Shown here: one piece after another, positions 53,320 to 61,616 of the stretch
Numbering within the stretch: position 1 is the first letter of the stretch
How the letters are laid out: the number at the start of each line of letters is the position of its first letter
NCBI RefSeq assembly: GCF_030268885.1
Contig: NZ_BSSA01000005.1
Span: 62,001-126,000, forward strand
DNA length: 64,000 nucleotides
Direction: 5' to 3'
From: Kitasatospora phosalacinea
GTDB lineage: Bacteria > Actinomycetota > Actinomycetes > Streptomycetales > Streptomycetaceae
Position numbers and translations under genes: made by a program
The notes under the pieces: model-generated
Told to the model about the DNA's origin: nothing
Database searches by the model: none
Seen by the model: the letters and a program-made list of their open reading frames with translations, nothing else

Positions 53320-54066
53320 ATGACCATCCAGCGGGGGGCGCCCGCACGCCCGGACGACGAGCAGCCGCCGACCGGGCACCGGGCGGTCGGCGAGCGGCGG
53401 CGGCTGGCCCTGCTGTGGAGCGTCGTCGCGGTGCTCGCGACCGGCGGGGTCTGGGTGGTGGCGACCTCGCCGCACCAGGGGGAGACCGCGACGGGCGTGC
53501 CGTCCGGCGACAAGCCCCAGACCGCCGCGGCCGTGGCGGGCCACCCCGCGCCGCCGCTGACGGAGTCCCAGTCCTTCGTCGCGGAACGGTACTTCCCGGC
53601 GCAGCGGACCTACGAGTACGACGGCTACCGCGCCCGCCGCTCGGCCTCCCGGGAGGGGACGGACTGCGCGGCCGTGCAGAACGACAAGACCCGCAACGTG
53701 CTGGCAGACCTCGGCTGCCAGGGCTGGATCGGGGTCGCGCTCACCCGCGGCGACCAGCCGGTGGTCTCCAGCGTGACGGTGCTGCGCTTCCTCGACGCGG
53801 GCGCCGCGGCCAAGGCCCTGCAGACCGTCCGGGACAATGCCGCGAACTTCGAATTCACCTACCCGGAAGGGCAGTTCGCCCCCGCCGAGGGCGTCAGGCC
53901 GCTGTCGGCGACCCGGGTCGAACTGGTCGGCCACCACATCACGCTGACCGTCTCGCGCTACCTCGACCAGCGGGCGGCCGCCTCCCCGGACAAGGCGGAC
54001 GAGGTGCTGGCCTCCAGCAACCGGTCCGCGGCGGCCGTCGCGGGCATGCCGTTCATGTGGATGTAG
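53320..54066 (+). CDS. Membrane-anchored protein of unknown function
   Basis: 248 residues. A short cytoplasmic N-terminus (Arg-rich) is followed by one transmembrane helix (about 28-50, LALLWSVVAVLATGGVWVVA) and an extracytoplasmic domain of about 195 residues: SQSFVAERYFPAQRTYEYDG, CAAVQNDKTRNVLADLGCQG, SSVTVLRFLDAGAAAKALQ, ending MPFMWM. One Cys pair could form a disulfide. No family recognised. The ATG is probably the transcription start (TACAAT 7 bases before). It converges on the Rrf2 gene. Confidence 0.72.
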   Translation: MTIQRGAPARPDDEQPPTGHRAVGERRRLALLWSVVAVLATGGVWVVATSPHQGETATGVPSGDKPQTAAAVAGHPAPPLTESQSFVAERYFPAQRTYEYDGYRARRSASREGTDCAAVQNDKTRNVLADLGCQGWIGVALTRGDQPVVSSVTVLRFLDAGAAAKALQTVRDNAANFEFTYPEGQFAPAEGVRPLSATRVELVGHHITLTVSRYLDQRAAASPDKADEVLASSNRSAAAVAGMPFMWM

Positions 54067-54088
54067 CGTCGTCGGGGCCGGGCGGGGT

Positions 54089-54580
54089 TCAGGCGGAAGT
54101 CCCCGCCAGGCGGGCGTAGTTGGCGCGGATCCGGGCCACCGACGCGGCCGGGGTGGCCGCCGCCAGGTCGGCGACCGTCCGGCCGGACAGCTCGCGGCGC
54201 CAGGCCAGCTCGGCCCGGCGCATCGCGGTGGAGACCCCGCACGGCCGGGCGAACTCGCGGGCCGCCGCGCCCTCCGCGCCCGCGCCGCGCTGCCGGATCT
54301 CGGCGCAGGCGAACAGCGGGTCCGGCCCCTCGACGGCCGCGACCACGTCCATCATCGTGATCCGCTCCGGCTCCCGGGCCAGCCGGACCCCGCCGCGCGG
54401 CCCGGAGGTCGAGCTCAGCAGCCCGGCCCGGGTCAGCCGCTGCAGCACCTTGTTCAGGTACGTCGGCGACAGCTCGAACATCGCGGCCAGCCGGGCCGAG
54501 GGCACCGGCTCCGTGCCGCCCACCAGGAGCAGGACGAGGCAGCAGTGCAGGCCCCACTCCACGCCTTCGCTCGTCCGCAT
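54089..54580 (-). CDS. Rrf2-family transcriptional regulator
   Basis: 163 residues from ATG 54580; an ATG at 54598 is possible but lies upstream of the expected mRNA start. Typical winged helix: SEGVEWGLHCCLVLLLVGGT, then SARLAAMFELSPTYLNKVLQ, RLTRAGLLSSTSGPRGGVRL. Only two Cys occur in the sensor region (FACAEI and RPCGVS) instead of the three of IscR/NsrR, so an iron-sulfur cluster is uncertain. A GGATGG-TAG-CCATCC palindrome overlaps its -10, consistent with autoregulation. A 2Fe-2S protein gene lies just upstream on the same strand. Confidence 0.85.
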   Translation of the reverse strand: MRTSEGVEWGLHCCLVLLLVGGTEPVPSARLAAMFELSPTYLNKVLQRLTRAGLLSSTSGPRGGVRLAREPERITMMDVVAAVEGPDPLFACAEIRQRGAGAEGAAAREFARPCGVSTAMRRAELAWRRELSGRTVADLAAATPAASVARIRANYARLAGTSA

Positions 54581-54585
54581 ATTCG

Positions 54586-54600
54586 GGATGGTAGCCATCC
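54586..54600 (-). promoter_or_regulatory. Rrf2 autoregulatory palindrome over a leaderless promoter
   Basis: GGATGG-TAG-CCATCC is a perfect 6-bp inverted repeat. On the minus strand it contains -10 TACCAT (54588-54593), with TTGGCG 19 bases further upstream as -35 and the ATG 7 bases after the -10. Confidence 0.6.
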
Positions 54601-54753
54601 GGGACCGGGCCGCGCCAACGGCACCCCGTACCGACGGCACCCCCCGGGGGGCCGGGAAGGGCCGGGAAGGGCCGGGAGGAGCCGGGAGGGACCGCTGCCG
54701 GGGCCGGGACGAGATCAGCGGCCGAGCCCAGGAGTCGAGCTCAGGGGCCGCGC

Positions 54754-55173
54754 TCAGGAGTCGAGCTGCTCCCGGACGCGGCGGGAGGGCGAGAAGACGT
54801 ACAGGTCGAGGATGGCGGGCATCTCGGCCAGGCCCGGCCCGCCCGCCGCGATCCAGGCGGTGATGTCGGCGGAGGCGTCGCGGTCGTTGACCAGCCCCAG
54901 CCACACCGGCCGGCCGCCCGCCCGCCGACCCTCCGCCGAGGGCTGGACGACGACCACGTTGGCGTGCTCGCAGGAGTCCAGGCAGGGCACCGGACGGACG
55001 GTGGCGACCTCCGCGAGGCCCGCCCGCAACTCGGCGAGCTGCGCGGCGTGGTCCAGCCGCGGCACCTTCGGCGTGCCGCAGCAGCAGCCCCGGCAGACCG
55101 AGACGGTGCAGCGGGCGGCCGCACCGCCCTGCGCGGGCACCTCGGCCGCCCTGGTGCGGGAACGGCGGCTCAT
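54754..55173 (-). CDS. Thioredoxin-fold (2Fe-2S) ferredoxin-like protein
   Basis: 139 residues. VSVCRGCCCGTPKVPRLDHA carries Cys27/30/31/32, and PVPCLDSCEHANVVVVQPS carries Cys64/68, the ligand layout of thioredoxin-like 2Fe-2S ferredoxins. The C-terminal part (ADITAWIAAGGPGLAEMPAI) completes the fold. These small proteins carry electrons or sense redox state; the partner is unknown. It lies between the Rrf2 gene and the P-type ATPase on the same strand, about 120-170 bases from each, so a shared stress response is likely but not proven. Confidence 0.82.
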   Translation of the reverse strand: MSRRSRTRAAEVPAQGGAAARCTVSVCRGCCCGTPKVPRLDHAAQLAELRAGLAEVATVRPVPCLDSCEHANVVVVQPSAEGRRAGGRPVWLGLVNDRDASADITAWIAAGGPGLAEMPAILDLYVFSPSRRVREQLDS

Positions 55174-55294
55174 CGGACGCCCTCCGAGGCAGCAGCGGGA
55201 GCAACGCGGACGGGGCGGGCGGCCCCCGGTTCGATCATGGTGGTCACGGCGGTGACCCTACCCCGCGGCGCCGGGGCGCCCCCGTCCCGGCGGC

Positions 55295-57319
55295 TCACCG
55301 CCGTCCCCCGGCCGCCGCCCGGTCCCACGCGGCGTCGCGCAGCAGGCGCAGGCCGTTCAGGCCGACGATGACGGTGGAGCCCTCGTGGCCCAGCACGCCC
55401 AGCGGCAGCGGCAGGGTGCCGCACAGGTCCCACACCACCAGCACGCCGATGAACACCGACGCGATCACCAGGTTCTGCACGACCAGGGAGCGGGCCCGGC
55501 GGGAGAGGGCGACCACGGCGGGGACGGTGGCGAGCTCGTCGCGCACGACCACCGCGTCGGCGGTCTCCAGCGCGAGGTCGGACCCGGCCCGGCCCATCGC
55601 GACGCCGGTGTGCGCGGCGGCCAGGGCGGGGGCGTCGTTGACGCCGTCGCCGACCACCAACACCCTGTGTCCCGCGGCCTCCCGCTCCCGCACCGCGGCG
55701 ACCTTGTCCTGCGGCAGCAGCCCGGCCCGGACGTCCGTGATGCCGACCTCGGCGGCCAGGCGCCCCGCGGCGCGCGGGTTGTCGCCGGTCAGCAGCACCG
55801 GGGCGGTGCCGGTCAGGGCCGCCAGCGCGCCGACGGTGGCGGCGGCGTCCGGCCGGAGCCGGTCCGCGATGCCCAGCACGCCCACCGGCACCCCGTCCGC
55901 CTCGACCAGGACGGCGGTGCGGCCCGCCTCCTCCAGCTCGGCGGCCACCGCGGCGCTCCGGGCGGCGGCCGTCGTCGCGGCCGTCATCGCGCCGGTCGGG
56001 GCAGCGGCCGGGCCGGCGGAGCCGTGCAGCCGGGCGGGCGCGCCGACCGCCACCGTGCGTCCGGAGACGACGGCGCTGACGCCCACGCCCGGGGTGGAGG
56101 TGAAGTCCGCGGCCGGGGCCGGCGTGAGGTGGCGGGCGCGGGCGGCGTCGACGACGGCGCGGGCCAGCGGGTGCTCGCTGGGGTGCTCGGCGGCGGCGGC
56201 CAGGGCCAGCAGCCCGTCCTCGTCCAGGCCGGAGCCGGGCAGCGGGCGGACGTCGGTGACGCGGGGGGTGCCCTCCGTGAGGGTGCCGGTCTTGTCCAGC
56301 GCCACGGCGTCGACCCGGCCCAGGCGCTCCATGACGACCGCGGACTTCACCAGCACGCCGTGCCGCCCGGAGTTCGCGATCGCCGACAGCAGCGGCGGCA
56401 TCGTCGCCAGCACCACCGCGCACGGCGAGGCCACGATCATGAACGTCATCGCGCGCAGCAGCGAGTCCGTGAACGCCGCGCCGACCAGCAGCGGCACCGC
56501 GAACACCGCGAGCGTCGCGGCCACCATGCCCAGCGAGTAGCGCTGCTCGACCTTCTCGACGAACAGCTGCGTCGGGGCCTTGGTCTCCGACGCCTCCTCG
56601 ACCATCCTCACGATCCGGGCGATCACCGAGTCCGCGGCGTCCCGCTCGACCCGCACCCGCAGCGCGCCGGTGCCGTTCAGCGTCCCGGCGAACACCTCGT
56701 CGCCCACCTGCTTGGCCACCGGCAGCGGCTCACCGGTGATGGACGCCTGGTCGACCTCGCTCGCCCCGTCCAGCACCCGGCCGTCCGCGCCGATCCGCTC
56801 GCCGGGACGCACCAGCACCACGTCGCCGACCGCCAACTCCTCGACCGGGACGGTCCGTTCGGTGCCGTCGACGGACAGCGCGGTCGCCGTGGCGGGCGCC
56901 AGGTCGAGCAGGCCGCGCACCGAGTCGGCGGTGCGGGCGGTGGCGATCGCCTCCAGTGCGCCCGAGGTGGCGAAGATGACGATCAGCAGCGCGCCGTCCA
57001 TCACCTGCCCGACCGCGGCCGCGCCCAGCGCCGCCACGATCATCAGCAGGTCGACGTCGAGCGTCTTCTCGCGCAGCGCCTGCAGCCCCGCCCAGCCGGG
57101 CTCCCACCCGCCGGTGGCGTAGGACAGCGCGTACAGCGGACCCCACGCCCACGCCGGGGCGCCGGCCAGCTGCAGCGGCAGCGCCAGCAGGAACAGCGCC
57201 AGCGACGCCGCGGCCCACCGGGCCTCCGGCAGCGCGAGGATCCGGGTGCGCCGCCGGGGCGCGACCGCGTCCGGCGTCGGCGCCTGGACGGGGCGCTCGA
57301 TCAGGGTGGAAGAGGGCAT
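55295..57319 (-). CDS. Heavy-metal-translocating P-type ATPase (Zn/Cd type)
   Basis: 674 residues. P1B ATPase with TGEPLP actuator loop, VASPCAVVLATMPP metal site (SPC), phosphorylation site DKTGTLTEGTP, EHPSEHPLARAVV nucleotide loop, and GDGVNDAPAL. Eight membrane helices are expected; a cytoplasmic N-terminal metal-binding domain is missing. GVLGHEGSTVIVGLNGLRLL near the end (His-Glu-Gly) fits zinc/cadmium/lead exporters. The divergent ArsR sensor with the zinc-type site supports this. A loop after DKTGT contains an Ala-rich insertion. It pumps metal out of the cell at the cost of ATP. Confidence 0.93.
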   Translation of the reverse strand: MPSSTLIERPVQAPTPDAVAPRRRTRILALPEARWAAASLALFLLALPLQLAGAPAWAWGPLYALSYATGGWEPGWAGLQALREKTLDVDLLMIVAALGAAAVGQVMDGALLIVIFATSGALEAIATARTADSVRGLLDLAPATATALSVDGTERTVPVEELAVGDVVLVRPGERIGADGRVLDGASEVDQASITGEPLPVAKQVGDEVFAGTLNGTGALRVRVERDAADSVIARIVRMVEEASETKAPTQLFVEKVEQRYSLGMVAATLAVFAVPLLVGAAFTDSLLRAMTFMIVASPCAVVLATMPPLLSAIANSGRHGVLVKSAVVMERLGRVDAVALDKTGTLTEGTPRVTDVRPLPGSGLDEDGLLALAAAAEHPSEHPLARAVVDAARARHLTPAPAADFTSTPGVGVSAVVSGRTVAVGAPARLHGSAGPAAAPTGAMTAATTAAARSAAVAAELEEAGRTAVLVEADGVPVGVLGIADRLRPDAAATVGALAALTGTAPVLLTGDNPRAAGRLAAEVGITDVRAGLLPQDKVAAVREREAAGHRVLVVGDGVNDAPALAAAHTGVAMGRAGSDLALETADAVVVRDELATVPAVVALSRRARSLVVQNLVIASVFIGVLVVWDLCGTLPLPLGVLGHEGSTVIVGLNGLRLLRDAAWDRAAAGGRR

Positions 57320-57385
57320 GGCGAACGGAACCCTTCACGCAGGCCGGGGGCAGCGGGGACGACCCTTCCGACGATACAGGAACAC

Positions 57386-57417
57386 ATGAACAGTCCTTCA
57401 TTCGTCATCTGTAGTAT
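57386..57417. promoter_or_regulatory. ArsR/SmtB operator and arsR promoter
   Basis: ATGAA-N6-TTCAT (57386-57401) is the kind of imperfect inverted repeat bound by ArsR/SmtB repressors. TAGTAT (57412-57417) lies 6 bases before the arsR ATG as a -10 for a leaderless transcript. It sits in the 104 bases between the divergent sensor and ATPase genes. Confidence 0.65.
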
Positions 57418-57423
57418 GGCCGC

Positions 57424-57801
57424 ATGGGTCATGGAGCCGCCCCCGCCGAGAACGCCGTCCCGCGCATCCGCCTGGACGCCGACAACGCCGCCCGCGTTGC
57501 CACCACCCTCCAGGCCCTCGCCACGCCCTCCCGCCTACTGATCCTCGCCCGCCTGCGCGAAGGGCCCTGCGCCGCGACCGAGCTGGCCACCGCCGTCGGC
57601 ATGGAGCAGTCCGCCTGCTCCCACCAGCTCCGCCTCCTGCGCAACCTCGGGCTCGTCGTCGGCACCCGCCGGGGCCGCTCCGTCGTCTACGCCCTCCACG
57701 ACAACCACGTCGCCGAACTCCTCGACCAGGCCGTCTACCACACCGAGCACCTCCGCCTGGGCCTCGCCGACACCGCCCCCGACGGCCTCGACGCCCCCTG
57801 A
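57424..57801 (+). CDS. ArsR/SmtB-family zinc-type metal sensor
   Basis: 125 residues. Winged helix with TLQALATPSRLLILARLREG, ATELATAVGMEQSACSHQLR, RLLRNLGLVVGTRRGRSV. The C-terminal helix carries D93-x-H95-x10-H106-x2-H109, the alpha-5 metal site of CzrA and NmtR, which sense zinc, cobalt or nickel. No alpha-3N Cys site (CadC type) is present. Binding metal would release the operator between it and the divergent P-type ATPase gene. Probably leaderless. Confidence 0.92.
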   Translation: MGHGAAPAENAVPRIRLDADNAARVATTLQALATPSRLLILARLREGPCAATELATAVGMEQSACSHQLRLLRNLGLVVGTRRGRSVVYALHDNHVAELLDQAVYHTEHLRLGLADTAPDGLDAP

Positions 57802-58222
57802 CCGACCCGGCTCGACGCCCCGGCCACCCGGCCGCACGGGCCGTTCGGGTGCGCCCTCGTGCGCGGCAAAAGGCCCGACCGGCCGACGGTGCCACCATGG
57901 TACGGATTCGAAATAACGCCAAAGTGCTTGTGCAGCAAGGGAATTGCTTTCGACGCGCACGGTGCCGCAGAACGGCGCAGCGGCGGAGCCCGCCCTGCCG
58001 ATGTGCTGGTGGGGGCGCCGGAACATACCCGTCCGGAACGGCCGACAGCGGTACCGAACCGCCTTTGGCCGCAGTCGGCGCCAATGCGTTCCAGGTGCTC
58101 ACGAATCATCAAAATGCAGACAACAAAAGGGACTTGACCCGCCATTGGATTTCCATCAGGCTCTGCTTGGCGGTGACCATTCAAGGTTCCGCGGAATCCC
58201 CCCACATCCCCTGGGAGCTCCC
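57802..58222. other. AT-richer intergenic region upstream of the metzincin gene
   Basis: Less GC than the neighbours from about 57895 to 58200. CTTGTGCAGCAAG (57926-57938) can fold as a small hairpin. TTGACC at 58134-58139 with CAGGCT 17 bases on is a weak promoter candidate for the next gene. No coding frame here has a start, ribosome binding site and normal codon bias together. Confidence 0.4.
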
Positions 58223-58822
58223 TTGCCCCGCTCGTACCGGGTGGCGGCCGTCCTCGCGACGGCTGCTGTCATGCTCACGCCCACAGTGGCGCAGGCGTCC
58301 ATCGACAACATGTACCCGACCGGCAACTACTACCCGACCTGCTACGACGGCAGCCTCTCGCAGGGACACTTCTGCCAGACCGACAACGCCGACCTGACGG
58401 TCTACATGCAGGGCTCGCTGAGCTCCGGCGCCAAGAGCACCATCAAGTCGGCGCTCAGCTCCTACTACAGCCCCACCGACCTGGCCGTCTCCGTCAAGTC
58501 GTCGGGCGTGTACACCGGTTCGTCGGAGACCGACATCATCTACCAGTCCGGCACGCTGTCGGACTCCTACATCGGCATGACCTGGTGCGACGACGCGGTG
58601 ACCGCCACCAAGTGCGACCAGCACTACGTCCGCTTCAACAAGCACTTCAGCATCAACAAGTCCGACGCCTGCCACGAGACCGGCCACGCCGTCGGCCTCA
58701 CCCACGGCAACAACGCCTCCCCCAAGGTGGACCCGAACAACACGATCGTCGGCTGCATGACCGAGATCGACACCTACTACCTCGGTGCCAACAACCGGGC
58801 CGAGATCAACGCGACGTACTGA
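58223..58822 (+). CDS. Secreted metzincin-like zinc protease
   Basis: 199 residues from TTG 58223, with GGGAG 5 bases upstream; longer frames have no usable start. Signal peptide (RVAAVLATAAVMLTPTVAQA, cut near A-SIDN), then a small domain with the metzincin zinc motif H151-E-T-G-H155-A-V-G-L-T-H161 and a Met-turn candidate in IVGCMTEID. Four to six Cys suggest disulfides, as expected for an extracellular enzyme. It is smaller than typical snapalysin-like proteases and without a propeptide. The stop overlaps an ATG of the next gene (TGATG), so the two are probably coupled. Confidence 0.85.
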   Translation: MPRSYRVAAVLATAAVMLTPTVAQASIDNMYPTGNYYPTCYDGSLSQGHFCQTDNADLTVYMQGSLSSGAKSTIKSALSSYYSPTDLAVSVKSSGVYTGSSETDIIYQSGTLSDSYIGMTWCDDAVTATKCDQHYVRFNKHFSINKSDACHETGHAVGLTHGNNASPKVDPNNTIVGCMTEIDTYYLGANNRAEINATY

Positions 58823-58836
58823 TGGGGACCACGGAC

Positions 58837-59991
58837 ATGACCACTCGCCGCCGCATCGCCGCCGCCCTCGCCGTCACCGCCGCGGCCACCGCCGTCGCCG
58901 TGACCCTCGGCACGGGCACCCACCACACCCCCGCGGCTTCCGCGGCCCCCGCCGCCGGGCACCGGGTCATCCTGGCCGACGCCAAGGAGCGGCTCCCCTC
59001 GGACACCGCCCGGGACTGGGTCTCCTACGGCGACCACACCGTCGTCGCCAAGGTCACCGCCGAGACCGCCGACACGCCGTCCGCCGAGGAACAGGCCTCC
59101 GGGGAGGGCTACGTCAGCCGCACGGTCACCCTGGCCGTCCAGCAGACCCTCTGGGACCGCAGCGGGGCCCCCGCGCTCCCCACCACCCTGACCCTGGTCG
59201 TGGACGGCTGGGCCTTCACCGGCTCGACCCGGACCCCGCTGTCGACCGAGGGCTCGCGGCTGGAGGTCGGTCACACCTACCTGCTCACCCTGGCCCGCTT
59301 CGCCAGCGGCGAGTGGGCCCCGATCGGCGGCGGCGCCCGCCTGCCCTACGACAACAACACGGTCGGCAACGGCGAGTACGAGGGGACGGCGGTCACCCCG
59401 GACTCGCTCATGAAGATCGCCGCCGCCGGGCCCGGCAACTCCACCGCCGCCGACCCGGGTTCCGGCGCCGACGCGTCCGCCGACACCGCCCCGGCCACCG
59501 TGCTCGACAAGGTGGTCGGCCAGGGCGGCACCTCGGTGGCCGCGCTGCTCACCGGGACCGCGCCCGACCCGGTGGCCCAGCAGAACTTCGCGCTGGACCC
59601 GGTGGCCCGCCGCGCGGCGGTCGTCGGCACCACCGCCCCGCAGGACACCTACTGCTCGCTGGCGGCGCCGCTCGACCGGACCGCCGGCAGTGTCCTCACC
59701 CGCGCCGAGCTCGGCAGCCTGCTCCAGGAGCTCGCGGGCAAGGCGACCGGCAGCGCCGTCGGCTACGCGACCACCCTCGCCGCCTACGACAACGGGGACA
59801 CCACGGTCACCGCGGTCCAGGCGGCGGCCGCCCAGGCCTCTCTGACCGCGGACCTGAACAACGCCTGCGGACTGAACGTCTCGCTCGACCCGACCCCGAC
59901 CTCCTCGCCCAGCCCGTCCGCGAGCGCCTCGCCGAGCGCGTCGCCGAGTCCGACCGGGGGCGGCAACACCCCGCCGCACACCACCGGCTGA
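58837..59991 (+). CDS. Secreted protein of unknown function, partner of the metzincin
   Basis: 384 residues from ATG 58837; ATG 58822, coupled to the protease stop, is an alternative. Signal peptide (RRRIAAALAVTAAATAVAVT), then a beta-rich domain (VSYGDHTVVAKVTAETADTP, GYVSRTVTLAVQQTLWDRSG, LEVGHTYLLTLARFASGEWA) and an Ala/Gly/Pro-rich second half ending in a Ser/Pro linker and GGGNTPPHTTG. VVAKVT...RTVTLAVQQTL resembles a domain seen in secreted Streptomyces proteins without assigned role. It may be a substrate, inhibitor or chaperone of the protease; this is inference. Confidence 0.7.
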   Translation: MTTRRRIAAALAVTAAATAVAVTLGTGTHHTPAASAAPAAGHRVILADAKERLPSDTARDWVSYGDHTVVAKVTAETADTPSAEEQASGEGYVSRTVTLAVQQTLWDRSGAPALPTTLTLVVDGWAFTGSTRTPLSTEGSRLEVGHTYLLTLARFASGEWAPIGGGARLPYDNNTVGNGEYEGTAVTPDSLMKIAAAGPGNSTAADPGSGADASADTAPATVLDKVVGQGGTSVAALLTGTAPDPVAQQNFALDPVARRAAVVGTTAPQDTYCSLAAPLDRTAGSVLTRAELGSLLQELAGKATGSAVGYATTLAAYDNGDTTVTAVQAAAAQASLTADLNNACGLNVSLDPTPTSSPSPSASASPSASPSPTGGGNTPPHTTG

Positions 59992-60046
59992 CGGGCCCGC
60001 CGGGCCGAGCGGCCCCACGGGCCTGAGCGGTCCCGCGGAACCGGAC

Positions 60047-60083
60047 GGAGCGGGGCGCACGCCGACCGCGTGCGCCCCGCTCC
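60047..60083. terminator. Bidirectional terminator
   Basis: Perfect 16-bp stem (GGAGCGGGGCGCACGC / GCGTGCGCCCCGCTCC) with a 5-base loop between the convergent secreted-protein and xylanase genes. Confidence 0.85.
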
Positions 60084-60134
60084 GCCGTCTCGGCCCGGGC
60101 GCCTGGTGGAGCCCGGTCAGCTGGTGGTGCCCGG

Positions 60135-61220
60135 TCAGCTGGTGGTGCAGGTGAGGGCCGGAGCGGCGTTGCTGCCGCTGTAGTTGGCGTTGAAGCCGAA
60201 GCTGGTGGTGCCGCCCGCCGGGACGGAGCCGTTGTAGGCGGCGTTGTTCACCGTGACGACGTTGCCGGACTGGGTGTAGCTGCCGTTCCAGAGGTTGGTG
60301 ACCGTCTGGTTCCCGCTGTAGGTCATGGTGACCTTCCAGCCGTTGGTGGGGGTCGACCCGTTGTTCTTGACGGTCACCGCGCCGGTGTAACCGGCGCCCC
60401 AGTCGGACGAGTTGGTGAAGGTCGCGGTGCAGCCGCTGCCGGTGCCGCCGGTCGGGCCGGACGACGGGCTGGGCGAGGGGCTGGTGCCGCCGGTCGGGCT
60501 GGGCGACGGGCTGGTGGTGCCGGTCCCGTGGCTGACCGTGATGTTGGAGCTGCCGCTGCTGCCGTAGCCCTCGGTGGCCAGGATCTCGTAGTTCGGGGTG
60601 CCGAGGTTCAGGCCCGCCTTCGCCCACGCGTTGAAGAAGTTGGACACGGTGATGGTGCCACCGGTGCGCTTCGACTGGCGGACCGCCCAGAACTGGGTGA
60701 AGTTCGAGTGGTCGCCCTCGATGGAGGGGGCGTCGGTGCGCTGCGTCGAGTACAGGTCGTAGGTGCTGCCGTCGCTGACGACCGAGCCCAGCTTGGCGGC
60801 GCCCGTGCTCGGGTTGTAGTTCCCGTAGTTGTCGACGATGTAGTACTCGATGAGCGGGTTGGTGGTCCAACCGTACAGCGACAGGTAGCAGTTGCCGTTG
60901 CAGTTGAACGTGCCCGAGTACGTCACGGCGTCGGTCGTGCCGGGGTTCCAGCCCTTCCCGGCGACGAAGTTGGTGACGTTGTTCCAGGTGGTGCTGTACT
61001 GGCCGCCGGCGCCCAGGGTCATGGACGCCTGGCCGCTGTTCTGGCTCCAGAACGAGTAGAAGTACCCGTTGTTGGTGCCGGTGCTGTTCGTCGAGATGGT
61101 CGTGTCGGCGCTCGCGACGTTGGGGATGACGAGCACGGCCGCGCAGGCCGCGGCAAGGATGGGGGCCTTGCCGGCGAGCCGGGAGAGGCGGCCGCCCCGG
61201 GTGGAGTGGGTGGGCTTCAC
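60135..61220 (-). CDS. Secreted GH11 endo-1,4-beta-xylanase with CBM2
   Basis: 361 residues from GTG 61220 (GAGGAAG upstream). Signal peptide about 1-38; GH11 jelly-roll about 40-228 with nucleophile Glu125 ([10 protein letters not shown]) and acid/base Glu217 ([11 protein letters not shown]), plus [14 protein letters not shown]; a Ser/Pro/Thr/Gly linker; and C-terminal CBM2 (about 258-361, [20 protein letters not shown]). It cuts xylan internally outside the cell. The stop is followed by an 18-base tandem duplication (CGGTCAGCTGGTGGTG twice, 60114-60148). TTTCG/CGAAA elements upstream suggest control by a xylan-responsive regulator. Confidence 0.95.
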   Translation of the reverse strand: MKPTHSTRGGRLSRLAGKAPILAAACAAVLVIPNVASADTTISTNSTGTNNGYFYSFWSQNSGQASMTLGAGGQYSTTWNNVTNFVAGKGWNPGTTDAVTYSGTFNCNGNCYLSLYGWTTNPLIEYYIVDNYGNYNPSTGAAKLGSVVSDGSTYDLYSTQRTDAPSIEGDHSNFTQFWAVRQSKRTGGTITVSNFFNAWAKAGLNLGTPNYEILATEGYGSSGSSNITVSHGTGTTSPSPSPTGGTSPSPSPSSGPTGGTGSGCTATFTNSSDWGAGYTGAVTVKNNGSTPTNGWKVTMTYSGNQTVTNLWNGSYTQSGNVVTVNNAAYNGSVPAGGTTSFGFNANYSGSNAAPALTCTTS

Positions 61221-61284
61221 GTGCGTGCTTCCTCTTCGGGTGGGGGCTGACAGAAGCGTGCAGCAGGGCCGGTCGATGGCGACG

Positions 61285-61335
61285 ATGCTGGCCCGCAGCT
61301 GTCGGACTGTCAACACTTTCGACACGCTTGCGAAA
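61285..61335 (-). promoter_or_regulatory. Xylanase promoter with inverted-repeat operator
   Basis: Minus strand: -35 TTGACA (61308-61313), 17-bp spacer, -10 CAGCAT (61285-61290). TTTCG-N9-CGAAA (61317-61335) lies directly upstream, similar to CGAA/TTCG elements before Streptomyces xylan-utilisation genes. Confidence 0.6.
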
Positions 61336-61484
61336 TGATCTGGAGCGGTCAGGAATCTCCAAGATGGGGAACTTCCGCAGTTCAAGGGCCGCTTGCGGCA
61401 GTCGAACCGCTGCGCCGACTGATTTCGGGGGAGTGAAAGGTAGCTACGATAGGAGAGCGGGGAGCTCCGCGAGGGGTAAATTCC

Positions 61485-61497
61485 CCGAAAGTTTCGG
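61485..61497. promoter_or_regulatory. Palindrome CCGAAA-G-TTTCGG
   Basis: A perfect 13-base palindrome 265 bases upstream of the xylanase start and 120 bases before the divergent membrane-protein gene. It shares the CGAAA/TTTCG half-sites with the element at 61317-61335. A GGGG-TAAATT-CCCC hairpin overlaps it. Confidence 0.5.
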
Positions 61498-61616
61498 CTT
61501 CTGCTTCGATCGCCGCGGCGGCATCCCGGCGCGGTGCTCGGGGCAGGCAAGGGGTGGGCGGCGGTAGGCTGCCGACCCGCACTTCGAGCGACCGCGGACG
61601 GGTACGGGGGCGTGAC

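Noticed and set aside
57944-58222. N-terminal extension of the metzincin gene to ATG 57944
   Set aside because: It would put 93 residues of unbiased, motif-free sequence before a clear signal peptide; TTG 58223 has the ribosome binding site.
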